A program made the position numbers and the translations under genes. The notes under the pieces were generated by a model. The model saw only the letters and a program-made list of their open reading frames with translations, was not told where the DNA came from and searched no databases. A DNA stretch of 64,000 bases from Symsagittifera roscoffensis (taxonomy: Eukaryota > Xenacoelomorpha > Acoela > Convolutidae): assembly GCF_963678635.1 (NCBI RefSeq), contig NC_087064.1:78346512-78410511 (forward strand), written 5' to 3'. Shown here piece after piece: positions 33,661-47,781 of the stretch; positions within the stretch are counted from its first letter, which is position 1, and every line of letters begins with the position of its first letter.

Positions 33661-34549
33661 CCCGAGTCGAGATTTTTCACCTAATTTGAAGCAAGATTTG
33701 AGCGGTTTGAGCGGTTTTTTTTAGATAATTACGCTCAAAATCTTGCTTCAAAGTGAGCGGTTTGACCTGTTTTTGAACGGTTTATCTAGAAAAAACCGCG
33801 CAAGATTTGAACGGTTTTGAGCGGTTTATCTAAAAAAACCGCTTAAAAACCGCTCAAGATTTAATAATAAAAAGTCGACCACAGAGGGATTCGAACCCCC
33901 AATCGTCTGATTCGAAGTCAGACGCCTTATCCGTTAGGGCATGCGGCCCTGAAACTAGTGTCGCGCAGCGAAGCCAATATAAATTACATGGGAAGAATAC
34001 GATTTTGTTTTTAAACTCATCTGTAGCGTTTTGTATTTTAAAGGTTCATTAGTTTGTCATTTTGCTTAATACAGTTACTTTGTTTCTGTTTTGTTGCTTT
34101 TGGCAAGGGGTCAAATCCCTGAAAAAAACGTCAATCCCACTGCCCCCCCCCCAAATCCGCCCCTACATAAATTACTTTTTTTAAGCTCCAGGCAAACTGC
34201 CAAATTTAGAACGGTTGAAAAACCCAAATACAAACTCTTGGTCGCGAGAGTCTGGACATACCAAAGTTTTGTCGCGAAAGTATGGACATGAGTCTGGGAC
34301 CTCGACCCGGGAAGACCGCTCAAAAAACGCTCAAAAACCGCTCAAATCTTGCTTGAAAAACCGTTCAAAAATCACCGCAAGAAATGAGCGGTTTTTTAAG
34401 CAAGATTTGAGCGGTTTGAGCGGTTTTTCCAAAAAAAAACGCCCGAAACGCCCAAACCGCTCAAACCGCTCAAACCGCTCAAATCTTGCTGGAAAACAGC
34501 TCTAACCGCTCAAATCTTGAGCGTATTTTGAGCGGGATCTCGACCCGGG
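33661..34549. repeat. Palindrome-rich block with 13-bp inverted ends, around the tRNA gene
   Basis: The ends CCCGAGTCGAGAT (33,661-33,673) and ATCTCGACCCGGG (34,537-34,549) are inverted repeats with one mismatch. Inside, two clusters (33,688-33,865 and 34,315-34,545) are made almost entirely of GAGCGGTTT and AAACCGCTC words with AAGCAAGATTTGAGC arms that form hairpins, for example 33,688-33,704 against 33,732-33,749. A third CTCGACCCGG copy lies at 34,301. Between the clusters are the tRNA gene and a C10-type run near 34,145. Confidence 0.65.
33876..33948 (-). tRNA. tRNA-Arg (anticodon TCG)
   Basis: 73 nt on the minus strand. Acceptor GGCCGCA pairs with TGTGGTC (two G-U pairs), discriminator G. 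D-arm GCCCTAACGGATAAGGC, anticodon stem TCTGA/TCAGA with loop CTTCGAA (anticodon TCG), and a T-arm with loop TTCGAAT closed by GGGGG/CCCTC-type pairing. It is followed at two to three bases by TTTTT, a Pol III terminator. It very closely resembles animal tRNA-Arg(TCG) and looks functional. It sits in antisense in intron 2 of the vWA gene. No intron. Confidence 0.95.
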
Positions 34550-35115
34550 AGTCGTTTAAGTGCAATCAAGTTTTTCAATTTAAAAAGTAAACAATCATGA
34601 AAAATTTGAAGATTGTGCATTTATTTACGTGCAATCTTGACTTTCATTCCAAAAATGAGACAAAAATCATCGGAGCTGAGTGCATGCGTTCATAGTTTAC
34701 ATTTTGTATCATATTTTTCCAAACCAACATAGTCTCATTTTCAAAAGATCAATATATTGTTATATCAGTTTTTTTTGTTGAAGCAAGGCTTTTTTTTCTG
34801 TCGAATGGTAGCTAAACTTTATTTTAATTTAAATTATACGTATAGTTTTAAATTTTAAATGCGTCAAACCATTCAGTAAAAATGTGTGAATCAAGTATGA
34901 ACACTAATTGTTCCGTTTTTTTCCACCTTGAGAAAAAACTTCGGTGTAAAAAAGCAACGTTCGTCACCAGACCTTCATTCTTTTATCTGATGGTTTTAAG
35001 GAACTATCAAGGTTTTTCAAATTAGACGGCCAATTAATCTGATTGCAAGGAAGCTTGTCAAAACAACATTTTATGGAATAGGATTTTAAATAAGACATAT
35101 AAAATGAAATTTAAG
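34550..35115. other. AT-rich end of intron 2
   Basis: About 560 bp of AT-rich sequence with no recognisable gene or repeat before the inferred exon 3. Confidence 0.6.
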
Positions 35116-35240
35116 GTGAAGGATCATAGCCCTACCATCACAATTTACGCAATTGGCACGACGAGCGATGCATATACTCCAGAACTCGAACTGATGGCAA
35201 GCGAAAAAAGAAATGCAAGGAAAAGAAACAATTTGAGCAA
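35116..35240 (+). CDS. vWA-domain protein, exon 3 (end of the vWA domain)
   Basis: Encodes the last vWA strand and helix: TITIYAIGTTSDAY then ELELMASEKRN, matching the usual 'I-YAIG ... EL--IAS' end of vWA domains. It begins directly after TTTAAG at 35,115, phase 0, in frame with SVKK of exon 2, and ends at GCAA/GTTTTT (35,240/35,241), phase 2. An alternative acceptor after AATAAG at 35,094 would add seven residues in frame, but fits the fold less well. Confidence 0.8.
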
Positions 35241-35482
35241 GTTTTTGATTCTTTTTTTTTATAGAAGGAAAATTCACCAAAAAGGCACTGTTTAAGTTCT
35301 TTGGTGAAACGTATAAATAGATTCTAAAAAATTCAAATTAACATGTAAGATCAATATATTCTCAGAAGCATTTTATTTTTTAATGACACTGCAATTCAAA
35401 AATTGACTTTTTTCTTTGCTGAATAGTTGAAAAAAAAACTCAAAACTCAAAAGCTCAAAATGTCTGCGTAATAACTTTACAG
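35241..35482 (+). other. vWA gene intron 3
   Basis: 242 bp, GTTTTT to TTTACAG, AT-rich, phase 2. No other content seen. Confidence 0.75.
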
Positions 35483-35981
35483 AAAGTACCCAACAATGCA
35501 AGATTTTCAGAATGACTTGTCGGACATTTTGTATCAATCCTGCAAGTTGGCTCTACAGGCTGGTGAAGGTCAACAAAAAAACAACTCGCATGATCAGAAG
35601 ATGAAAAAAGAAGATTTTTGCATTAAAAACTTGAAGGTTGGGGAGTCGCGCTTTTACAGTGCTCCCTTCAGTCGAGGGGAAAAAGTTTACCTCCGAATCT
35701 ATAACAAACAGCTAGATCTTCAAATATATGCGTCTTTTAGTCAACCCTATCCTTCGGCAGCTGACCACGAATTCAAAGTTTTTTGTAAAACAAAACAAGC
35801 CAAGTGCTTTGTATTAATTCAAGATACAACTCAGTTGAGCCCTGACTGTGAAGGCCTGCAGCTGGGAAACTATTTTTGGTCTGTAACAGCCACAGGACCT
35901 TCAGGTTTCACTGGAGTTGCAACAGAGTGTGGAAGCATCGAAAAATACCCCGACGGATCAGATTACTTTGATCCCAGTTAG
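35483..35981 (+). CDS. vWA-domain protein, exon 4 (C-terminal domain)
   Basis: After the acceptor the frame reads KYPTMQDFQNDLSDIL, the terminal vWA helix, then a linker and a region of about 120 residues with strands and four Cys (CIKNLK, KVFCKTKQAKCFVLIQ, SPDCEGLQ, ATECGSIE) that suggest a disulfide-bonded extracellular module. I do not recognise its family. It ends SDYFDPS and TAG at 35,981. The four exons total 1,572 nt, that is 523 residues. A start at ATG 35,496 as a separate gene is unlikely because the upstream codons continue the vWA fold. Confidence 0.85.
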
Positions 35982-36310
35982 TTCCGATTTGTTAACAAAC
36001 AAAAAAGTGTTTTTTTTTCTTCTGAGAAAGCGGTTGACTTTTTTCAAAACGTCAGCGATTGCCAATTCTAGCACTTTTGGTTTGATAGAAATCAGTTGGT
36101 TGTAAAGCTACCATTTTCTAAGAGAACGTCTCCTTTTCCAACTTCAGTTTTTTCAGTGCTTCAAAAGGTATCACTTCACATTCTAGCTTGGCTGAACGTA
36201 GAAAAGGAGTTTTGCAAACAACCAAAAACGTTGATAAATCCAGCAAGACACTTGAAAAAATGTGATATAAATATTTCGCTTAATTTTTTTCGTAATTGAA
36301 AAGTGGCTTC

Positions 36311-36316
36311 AATAAA
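36311..36316 (+). terminator. Polyadenylation signal of the vWA gene
   Basis: AATAAA 330 bp after the stop codon, the first canonical hexamer on the plus strand downstream. It implies a 3' UTR of about 350 bp. Confidence 0.6.
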
Positions 36317-36334
36317 GCTCTTAGATTAGCTCTA

Positions 36335-37108
36335 GCTGATATTCTTAAAAGCACTTTTGGGTTACTCTCGAAATTTCTAATGAGCTCTTTTTAGTTAAGT
36401 TTTCTCTGCGATGATTAATCTAGCCCTTGATTGTGAAAACAACATCAGATGAATTTCAGAGGAGAAATTCAGGAAACAAGATCTCAAGTAGACATTTGAT
36501 TTTAATTTCTGGGAATCGGCTGATCGTAGATAAACTAAACTTTGATTAACCAATTTTTTATATTTTGTTGTCAAATATAAGTATCATCATGTGTTTCGAA
36601 CAGATTTCAGCGCGTTTTTGATAATTTGTCGAAAAAAAATTCAATTTTTGACAAACGATTGAGAAATTAAAATACCAAGAGTTCAAGAGTTTCAGAACTT
36701 GAGCCGGTTTGTTTTTTTTTTCCAATTTTTCCAGGGCTATTATTCAAATTCATAGTTGAACAGTAGGCCAAATTTAATTTTTCTTTGTTTGCTTGAAACG
36801 CTAACGAGGAAAATAACTGAGAAAAGTTTTTTGATAAAATGAAAAAATGTTTAGATTTAGAAAAAAAACAACTGTCAAAATTTACTATTTAAATGTACTA
36901 GTTTCAACCTGAAAAAAACAGTGAAAAATTTTCCTTAATTTTTATCGTCCTGCATTCCAGTTCTGGTTTTAGTAAGAAATTTTCTTGATTTTTAAAAATG
37001 GTTGATGATTCCGGTAAAATAAAATCTGTGCACTTTTTCGGTTCAAAACTTCTGAGATATCGTAAGTGTTTTGGGATAAGTGGTGCCGTTAAAATTAATT
37101 TTTTGGAG
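36335..37108. other. Intergenic AT-rich DNA
   Basis: No gene, RNA or structured repeat seen. Short A and T runs only. Confidence 0.7.
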
Positions 37109-37292
37109 AAACTAAATTTTATTCGACTTTGAATTTTAACTATTTAAACAATGAAAACTGTTTTTATGCATATTTCTAAACTCTTTTGCAAAAACCTCTG
37201 AAACTAAATTTTATTTGACTTTGAATTTTAACTATTTAAACAATGAAAACTGTTTTTATGCATATTTCTAAACTCTTTTGCAAAAACCTCTG
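37109..37292. repeat. 92-bp tandem duplication
   Basis: Two adjacent copies (37,109-37,200 and 37,201-37,292) that differ at a single position (ATTCGAC versus ATTTGAC), so the duplication is recent. It carries no coding content. Confidence 0.95.
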
Positions 37293-37750
37293 AAGTTTTT
37301 CGATATATCAAAACAAAGAAAAAAAATACTTGTAACAATGTACCTAGAAAAACAATTGTTAGTTCTTAGAAAAAGTCTTGAATTTTTGAAATTATGATGC
37401 AAATTTAAGAATCTGCTCTCAACCATTGAAAAATCTAACTGGATCAGATGCCGGAGATGATTCCAACGGATCAATGAAAAAGTATAACAAAGAACCCCTT
37501 TCAGTGACAATTCGAAAGCTCAATCTGCAACCTCTGATTATATATAATTTCCTTTTCTTCAAACTTTCGCGTCTGAGTGCTTAAAATTCCTTCGATAAGA
37601 AACAAGAAAAAAATTATTCATTTTGAACAAATAACTTGCATTTTGAAATTAGCAATTTCTTTAATTTTCAAGTGCAACAGTGGAAATTGTTTGGAAAAAA
37701 CTAAATGTTTTTTTTTCGTAGCCTTTGGAGACTAAAACAGAATTAAAGCA
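37293..37750. other. AT-rich DNA before the microsatellite
   Basis: Nothing recognisable. Confidence 0.6.
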
Positions 37751-40945
<3,195 letters not shown>

Positions 40946-41145
40946 NNNNNNNNNNNNNNNNNNNNNNNNNNNNNNNNNNNNNNNNNNNNNNNNNNNNNNN
41001 NNNNNNNNNNNNNNNNNNNNNNNNNNNNNNNNNNNNNNNNNNNNNNNNNNNNNNNNNNNNNNNNNNNNNNNNNNNNNNNNNNNNNNNNNNNNNNNNNNNN
41101 NNNNNNNNNNNNNNNNNNNNNNNNNNNNNNNNNNNNNNNNNNNNN
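40946..41145. other. Assembly gap (200 N)
   Basis: Exactly 200 N, a conventional size for a gap of unknown length. It begins inside the (GAT)n tract and resumes in unrelated sequence, so the tract's true length and right border are unknown. Confidence 0.99.
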
Positions 41146-41329
41146 CTGAATCTCAAATACTGAATCCCAAATACTGACCTAATTCGGCGATATGTCAACC
41201 CAATAATAAATTATTCCAATCACCGTCATTTATTCGGTGCTGTGTTTCCAAAACTTTGATGCCAAAAACTGCTTGCAAACACAAAAGTAAGACATCCATC
41301 GATTCAGTTAACCAATGTTTTAAAATTTG

Positions 41330-41640
41330 TTAGTGGATTCCGCTGACCATGGTCAAGTCCTTGCTTTTAACTTCCGCAAGTGCATATGCAAGTTCAGTAA
41401 TAAATTGGCGGATTCCACTTAAATTTGCGGATTCTACTTACATTTTACGGAATCCACTTACAGTTGCGGAATCCAGAACAACTAGCTACATTTGCTTGTT
41501 GCGGACTCCGCAACAAATTATATATGTCGACAAAATGTACGTTACAAGTATACGTACGTGGAATCCACTAAAATCTTGCAAGTGGAATCCACTTACTCTT
41601 TGGAACATGTTTAAATACTTGTCTCTGGAATCCAGGAATA
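41330..41640. repeat. Dispersed GGAATCCACTTA motif cluster
   Basis: A GTGGAATCCACTTA-like word or its near-palindromic complement occurs about nine times in 310 bp (41,333; 41,406; 41,427; 41,447; 41,466; 41,500; 41,558; 41,581; 41,624) with irregular spacing. The plus-strand frame open across it (41,349-41,678) reads as repeated NPL/ESR words and is not considered a gene. Confidence 0.8.
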
Positions 41641-43139
41641 CTATCCAGTGCGCACATTTTGGCCACGTAATGTTTTAGTTACACTTCTTATTTTTGATCA
41701 TTAAGCTAGTTTTAAAATTAGAGTCGAGATTTATCTGAGTTCCCGTTGAGACAACATTCGACCATTCTATCTTGACTTCAATTTTGACTTCAATCTCATG
41801 GAAGTAGTCAAAGCAGCGCAGAGGATTAGCAATAGATCCTAAAATTGTTCCGTGTTTTCCAAATTTAAAATAGGTGGTTTATTGGTAAGCTCTTCGGCGC
41901 CTGCCTAAAAAGTTGGATCAAACTGCAATCAAACAACAAAATCATGCAGATTTCGCGAAATTCGCACACTTTTAAGCGTTCGCTAGTTTCTCTCACATAA
42001 TTAATTACTAAACTTAAAATTCTTGTTCAGGGTTCTGATAAATTGAAACAGCTAATTTTGACGTCAGAAATCAAACTTTTACCTAATCGAGCGCATTAAA
42101 ACAGTGTAAAACATCTAATTAAGCTAAAAAGCAACTGTTTTATCTGTGCTAGAAATCGATTAATCATTTTCCTTCATTTTTTTCATCGATTAGTCAGTTT
42201 ACGATCTCTTGTATTCCTAATTATTGGGCGTGAACTATGCAGTGCTGATATAAATATTCCGAAAAAAATTACAGTGCTGATTTAAATTATCCGAGAGAAA
42301 ACGAGATGCAAAACGTTTTTCCTTAGTTTTTTTTATTAAGCTGCAATTTTTTTTGCAAAATTCGGAACAGAAGTTACGCACCGATAATTGGTCAATTTGG
42401 TTTTTCAGATGATCAAGAAACAAGAAAAAATTACCAGGTGAATTGATAAGTTACATCAACCGCTGTCTTTTACAAACCCAACAAAATTCTAGGGGGGTAA
42501 AATCTCCAAAAAACTGAATACGAGACTATATTTTGACTTGATAGACAACAAATGTCATTTTTGTATACGTCAAAAACTTGCTTATAAACAAAACTTTAAC
42601 AATTCGCGCAAACTTTTTAGAGAAATTTTCATCCTACAATTTGGTTGATTTGTAAGAGGCTGTGTTTGATATAATTTTCTCACCATTTTACCCGGTTGAG
42701 TCACAAAAACTCTTTTTTGGGGTGAAACCTGGTTCCGAATTTTACAAAAACAAAATTAAGCTTTTAAATTTGTAATAAAAAGAAAAAACAACTTTTGTTT
42801 TCTTCACTTGTTTTTAATCTCAATCCAGTTTTCAAAGTTTTGTCCGGATAATTTAGCACATCACTGTTTCAAAATCGGAAATTTCAATGCATTTTTTTTT
42901 CAAATTGGATTTACCAAGGCAAAACTGGTGAGATTTTTGCCCAAATGATATATGAGAATTGGGACCAAAACTTCAAATTGATACGAGCCCGGAATCTTTA
43001 CTGCTGAAAATCAACTGCAAATTTGGGTCCAAAAGCTTTACGGATCATTTGCTTCGACCTCTGTTAGTAAATTAGGCGAAGGGTCATCTGTTGACTAAAT
43101 TATATCAAAGTGAGTCTATCAACAATGTTTACAGGCTCT
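41641..43139. other. AT-rich DNA without recognisable features
   Basis: About 1.5 kb read on both strands. No gene, RNA or clear repeat found. Confidence 0.6.
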
Positions 43140-43325
43140 CTTTCCTCCCCCTCCCCCACCTTTTATAGTAATTTTCTCTGTTCACACTGTTGGATTGCTA
43201 CAACATTTGCCATGTGAGCTAATTGCAATATGACGAATATATTGAATCTTTTCTGCTTAATCTTGTGAAACCCCTCGTTACGACAATAAATTGATGCTCA
43301 CTTGAAGTTGGGAGGGGGAGGAAAG
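43140..43325. mobile_element. MITE-like inverted-repeat element, GC-rich ends
   Basis: CTTTCCTCCCCCTCCC at 43,140-43,155 is exactly complementary to 43,310-43,325, a perfect 16-bp terminal inverted repeat around about 155 bp of AT-rich sequence. No coding capacity. Target duplication not identified. Confidence 0.65.
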
Positions 43326-43596
43326 AAACCCATTGAAAGAGATGCGAACATGAACTTCGCACTACTTGCGATGGCGAAAATTGAAAATGAGAAAAAATTG
43401 ATTATTCTGTCTGGCGAGCTTTTTTAACCATCAGCAAATAAGTAAATAAAGATTATACAAGCATTAATTTTAGTCCAGCTTCAGCTAATTTGGCTAAACT
43501 GCATTAAACTGATCAAAAAACAAGCGATGAGACTTTTCTGTGAATCTTACAAAGGTGAAAGAAATTCAAGCGAAAAAAATTATGAAACACAACTGC

Positions 43597-44368
43597 ATAC
43601 CCGCATTTAAAAAAGGGAGATTAAATCGATTTAAATGGATTTTTTTATGGTATAAAATGTTGTAAATATAATCGATTCCCATGTTACGTTCAGAAAACAA
43701 AATTGGACTAAAAATGGATTTAAATTCATTTTTTTCTCTCCAAAACAAAATGGATTATAATTCATTTCGAATCCCTTATATTGGATCTTATAATAAGTAG
43801 GAATTCACATTGAAATGGATTTTGTGCCACTTTTTTTTCGAGCGTCGTGCTAATTTTTGCAAGAATTTCAGCATTTATCAAGTGATTGATGCGGAAACTT
43901 TGCGAAGCGAGTGTACGGCCTAATCCATTTCAAAACCTTAACTCAAATTGCAAAAAGATTCTGGAGGAGGTTTGTTGTAAATGCGCATACACTGGGAGGG
44001 GCCGAGGGTAATACTGAGTCACATAAAAAACATATATCAAAAATAGGTAGAAAGAAATTAAATTGAACAACAAGTAATCAACGTAACCAACTTTAGTTTA
44101 ACACGTAGAAAATATTTATGTGCGTTGAAATTCGCGTCTCAGTAAAGTGGAAAAAATCGATTATAAATTAATTTCATTGACAGTGTCCGCAAAAGTGAAA
44201 AAACATCGATTATAATGGATGAAAAAATGGATTTTGTTGCCTCGAAAAATAGTAATATTATAATGCATTTTTAATTGATTATAATTGATTTGCTTACATT
44301 TTTTGTGGACACTGACAAGGAGACTCAATTATAAGCCTTTTTTAGTCATGGAACTCCAATGCGGGTAT
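43597..44368. mobile_element. MITE-like element with a nested inverted repeat
   Basis: ATACCCGCATT (43,597-43,607) and AATGCGGGTAT (44,358-44,368) form an 11-bp perfect inverted repeat. Inside, ATGGATTATAATTCATTT-type words recur near both ends, and a smaller inverted repeat (44,179-44,194 against 44,301-44,316, 14 of 16) delimits a second possible element of 140 bp. No coding capacity. Confidence 0.5.
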
Positions 44369-45185
44369 CTTTTTAAGAGCCAAAAGCAAATTTTTGTTTA
44401 AAATAAATTCAACTGGAACAATTTATGCATGACCGTTTTTTTGATAAATTTAACCCCAAATGAGAAATTTGATTTAAAAAAGTTTTGGCTCAACAAGTTA
44501 TCGGGAACTTTTATTAGATCACATTTGATCGCCAAATTTGATCACCTTATAGTTTCTTCATTGAGTTTCTCCTTACGTTGCAATTTTGCTCAAATTATTT
44601 TCAATCAATGTGCGATTAAACTTTAATTTTTAAGAACCTTGAATGTCAATCAATCGAAACCACTGTTTGCAATCGCTACAAGGTTAAAAACTTTATTTGG
44701 CGTTTTCCATACTCACGTGTCACCTTTCATTCTTTGACTTTTGCTTAGATATCTCGTTTCATATTTATTTTCTCTGCAACAATTTTTTCGTTACCTCTGC
44801 CCATTTCCGTAGTAACTCAAATAAGTCGTGCTAAAATATAAAAACCAAGATATCAAAACTCCTTAGCTTTATCTTACCCCTCAATTTTTTATCTCAAATT
44901 ATATTAATAAGGCAATAAAATACTGGAAAATCTTGCAATTTGAAACCAAAATAAACCGATCAAAACCTATACGAGAATTTTAGGTAGTTTATAACGAACT
45001 AAAATTTATAAATCACAAAATCTGAGTTTGACTGACAAATCGTTTTGCAGTTCCTCTTTAGTTTTATTTAAAAAATGGTATTTGAACAAAACAGTAAGTT
45101 TCAAACTCTTTGCGTTTTTGGAAAAAAAAATCAGCAAAAAAGCGAGAGAATTCAATTCTTATAGGCCTAAGCAAATCACAATATT

Positions 45186-45777
45186 ACTAGTGGGCAAAAT
45201 TCAGCGCAAATTCAGGATTTTAGTTTCTAAAATGCCTATTTTCTATCTACATTTTAGACAACATTTCCTTCGAAATTGCGTAATATTTTTACATGGACCA
45301 GGAACAAATGATCAGAGCTACCATCGGTGAAAGTATCAATATTTGGTTTCAATGACTTACCAATGTAAAGCGGTTCTGAAAATGCTAATTTTCTCTATAT
45401 GCACTGGGTTTTTTACTTCGTGTGAATAAGTAACAGACGTCTGAGTTTAAAAAATTTCACACTGATTGTTTCCTTTTTCTCGCTGAGAAGAATTCACGTT
45501 GCATGAACAATTTATTTTACTCCGCTTATTCGATAAAAATCTCACTACCATGCAAAATTTAGTGTAGATAAAGAAAACTAGCATTTTCAGACTCGGATTA
45601 CATTAGTCATGAAAACCAAATATTGATATTTTCCAAGATGGTAGCTATGTTCATTTCCTCTCTGTCAATGTAAACATTTTAATGAATTTCGAAAGAAATA
45701 TTGTCCAAAATGTACATTGAAAACAGGCATTTTAGTGAGTAAAATCCTGAACTTGCGCTTAATTTTGTCCACTAGCG
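45186..45777. mobile_element. Foldback element with mariner-like ends, copy 1
   Basis: Two arms of about 250 bp in inverted orientation. The left end ACTAGTGGGCAAAATT and right end AATTTTGTCCACTAGCG (followed by TA) match the CACTAGTGGACAAAATTAAGC type of Tc1/mariner end. Inner arm words, for example AAATATTGATAGTTTC against GAAAGTATCAATATTT, confirm the fold. No transposase frame. A short (TA)n run at 45,855 lies just outside. Confidence 0.75.
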
Positions 45778-47181
45778 TATTTCGAGTCACAAAGAAAAAA
45801 CAAACGGCAATGATTGGTTTTATTGAAATTTGTTCATTTTCTGATGAACTTGTGATATATATATATATATATGGCAATAAACAAAGCAGAGCAACTTTTA
45901 ATTGGTTTAGACTTCAACTAACTTTGAAACTAAACGATCTTTTAAAATCTTACACAAGGTATGCATGCACAGAAAAAAATTTCATTCAATTGGATCAAAA
46001 TAATTCACGAGTAAGCTAAATCAAATTAGGAACAACTGAAAACTATTTACAAAACAGAAGATCTAATCTTATTCACTTTGTTTTTTATAAACTTTGTTTG
46101 AATTTAAAGCTGTTATATTAAAGATGTTACGGCAAAAGCCAAAAATTTCTTTTCGACTTTTCACGAGACTTCACGATTTTTTAAAAACACAACTTGTATA
46201 CTGGAGACAAAAAGTAACGCAACTAGCTAACTAAAAAAATAACCTTTAGAAAGCATAATAATTTTCATGCTTCTTTATAGTAGTAACTATACTTTGAGTG
46301 AAACAATATTTTGTCCCAAATTAGAACAATTTCTAGTACAAAAAGGTGAAATGAATCCCATAAAATGAGTTTCACTTCTGAAAAACTACCTTTTTCACAA
46401 TTTGATTTGGAGCTGTAAGTTTCACTTTTTGTAACACTGTGTGCACAAAAACTTATTTAGATTAACAAAATACCAAAAACAAACTCAAAATGTTATGAGC
46501 TGAATGGTAGAATCTGTTTCAATAATTTCAATTTTTTGCTATCTGAATCAGGTTTTGAATGGCTCAAAATTAACTTTTTTGCAATTAACAGTTTCAGCTA
46601 TGGTCGAACTTATTGTTTTCACATTCATTTTGAAAATCTATCACGTTTGATGCTTTCTTCAGAGAAATTCAAAAATCATACAAACTGAGAAAAATTGAGA
46701 ATACTCATTTCAACCAGAATTAATTATAAAAGTTTTCGAATAAATTTGATTTCTAATACTTAAGTTTTTACAACAGAGATATCCAAAGATACAATGGTGA
46801 ATCAGAATGAGCGCAATTTCAGGTTTTTACTTAGAATGTCTCTTTTAATATCCCTTCTGGACATTTTTTACTCTGAAACTTTAGAAAAAAAAGTGGTCGA
46901 TAGCAAATGATCAAAGCTATTATCTATCAATTTTCCATGCTTTGGTTTCAAAATTTAACAATTCACTCCATGTACACAGGCTACAACAAACAAGTAGACA
47001 CTTGATTTTAACGAGAATATAAATGAATTTTTTTCTTCAAGATTTTTGTCTCGGCAACTAATCAAATTGTAGGGTTTAAATTGTAACATTTGGTAGATCA
47101 AACTATATAGAAGGACTTAGGCAAGTCGAATATTGTAAATCTTTGCTTTGAAGCTGTTAAGCATCCAGTAAATCTTAAGTA

Positions 47182-47781
47182 CACTAGTGGACAAAATTAA
47201 GCAAAAGATCACCTTTAAACTCTAAAAAATGCCTGTTTTCAACGTCCATTTAAGACAACATTTACTTAGATTTTCTGCTAAATTTGTACATAGCCCGAGA
47301 GGAAATGATCAGAACTACCCTCTATGAAACTGTCATTTTTTGGTTTCAAAGACTTATCAATGTAATCCGGTTCTGAAAAAGCCAGGTTTTCTCATGGTCT
47401 CTGAGTTTTTAAATCAGTGTGAAAAAAAAACTAAAAGACGAGCTGTCTAAAATTTTCACACCGAATTTTTTTTTGCTCAGGATGTTTCATCGTAGAAAAA
47501 AAAAACTTTATTCCGATTATACAAAAAACAGAGTTCACAACGACGAGAAACTTGGTGCAGAGGTTAAAACTTGTCATTTTCAGACAGGCCCGGATTATAT
47601 TGGAAAGTCATCGAAGCCAAATATTGATAGTTTCATAGTGGGTAATTCTGATCATTTGCTTTTGGTCTATGTGAAAACTTTGCAGGAAATTGAAGTAAGA
47701 ACTGTCCTAAACAGGCTTTGAAAACAGGCCTTTTAATGAGTAAAAACGTGATTTTGCGCTCAATTTTTTGTTCACTTAAAT
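47182..47781. mobile_element. Foldback element with mariner-like ends, copy 2
   Basis: Left end TA/CACTAGTGGACAAAATTAAGC at 47,180-47,202; right end degenerate (GCTCAATTTTTTGTTCACTT). The arms 47,182-47,410 and about 47,560-47,781 are inverted copies of each other and of copy 1. No transposase frame. Confidence 0.7.

Larger units (their letters stand above)
11277..35115 (+). other. vWA gene intron 2, 23.8 kb, filled by a retroelement
   Basis: The donor (AAG/GTAGTA) and acceptor (TTTAAG/GTG) join two halves of one vWA domain without phase change, and no missing piece of the fold is needed between them. The intron holds about 400 bp of ordinary AT-rich sequence at its left end, the whole of LTR element copy B in antisense, a tRNA-Arg gene on the minus strand, and about 550 bp of AT-rich sequence before exon 3. 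The acceptor lacks a strong pyrimidine tract, which is the weak point of the model. Confidence 0.7.

Noticed and set aside
33876..33948. A tRNA-derived SINE instead of a tRNA gene
   Set aside because: The cloverleaf is complete and a T5 terminator follows directly; there is no SINE body or A-rich tail.
35496..35981. A separate small gene starting at ATG 35,496
   Set aside because: Codons upstream of the ATG to the splice acceptor at 35,482 continue the vWA C-terminal helix in the phase left by exon 3.
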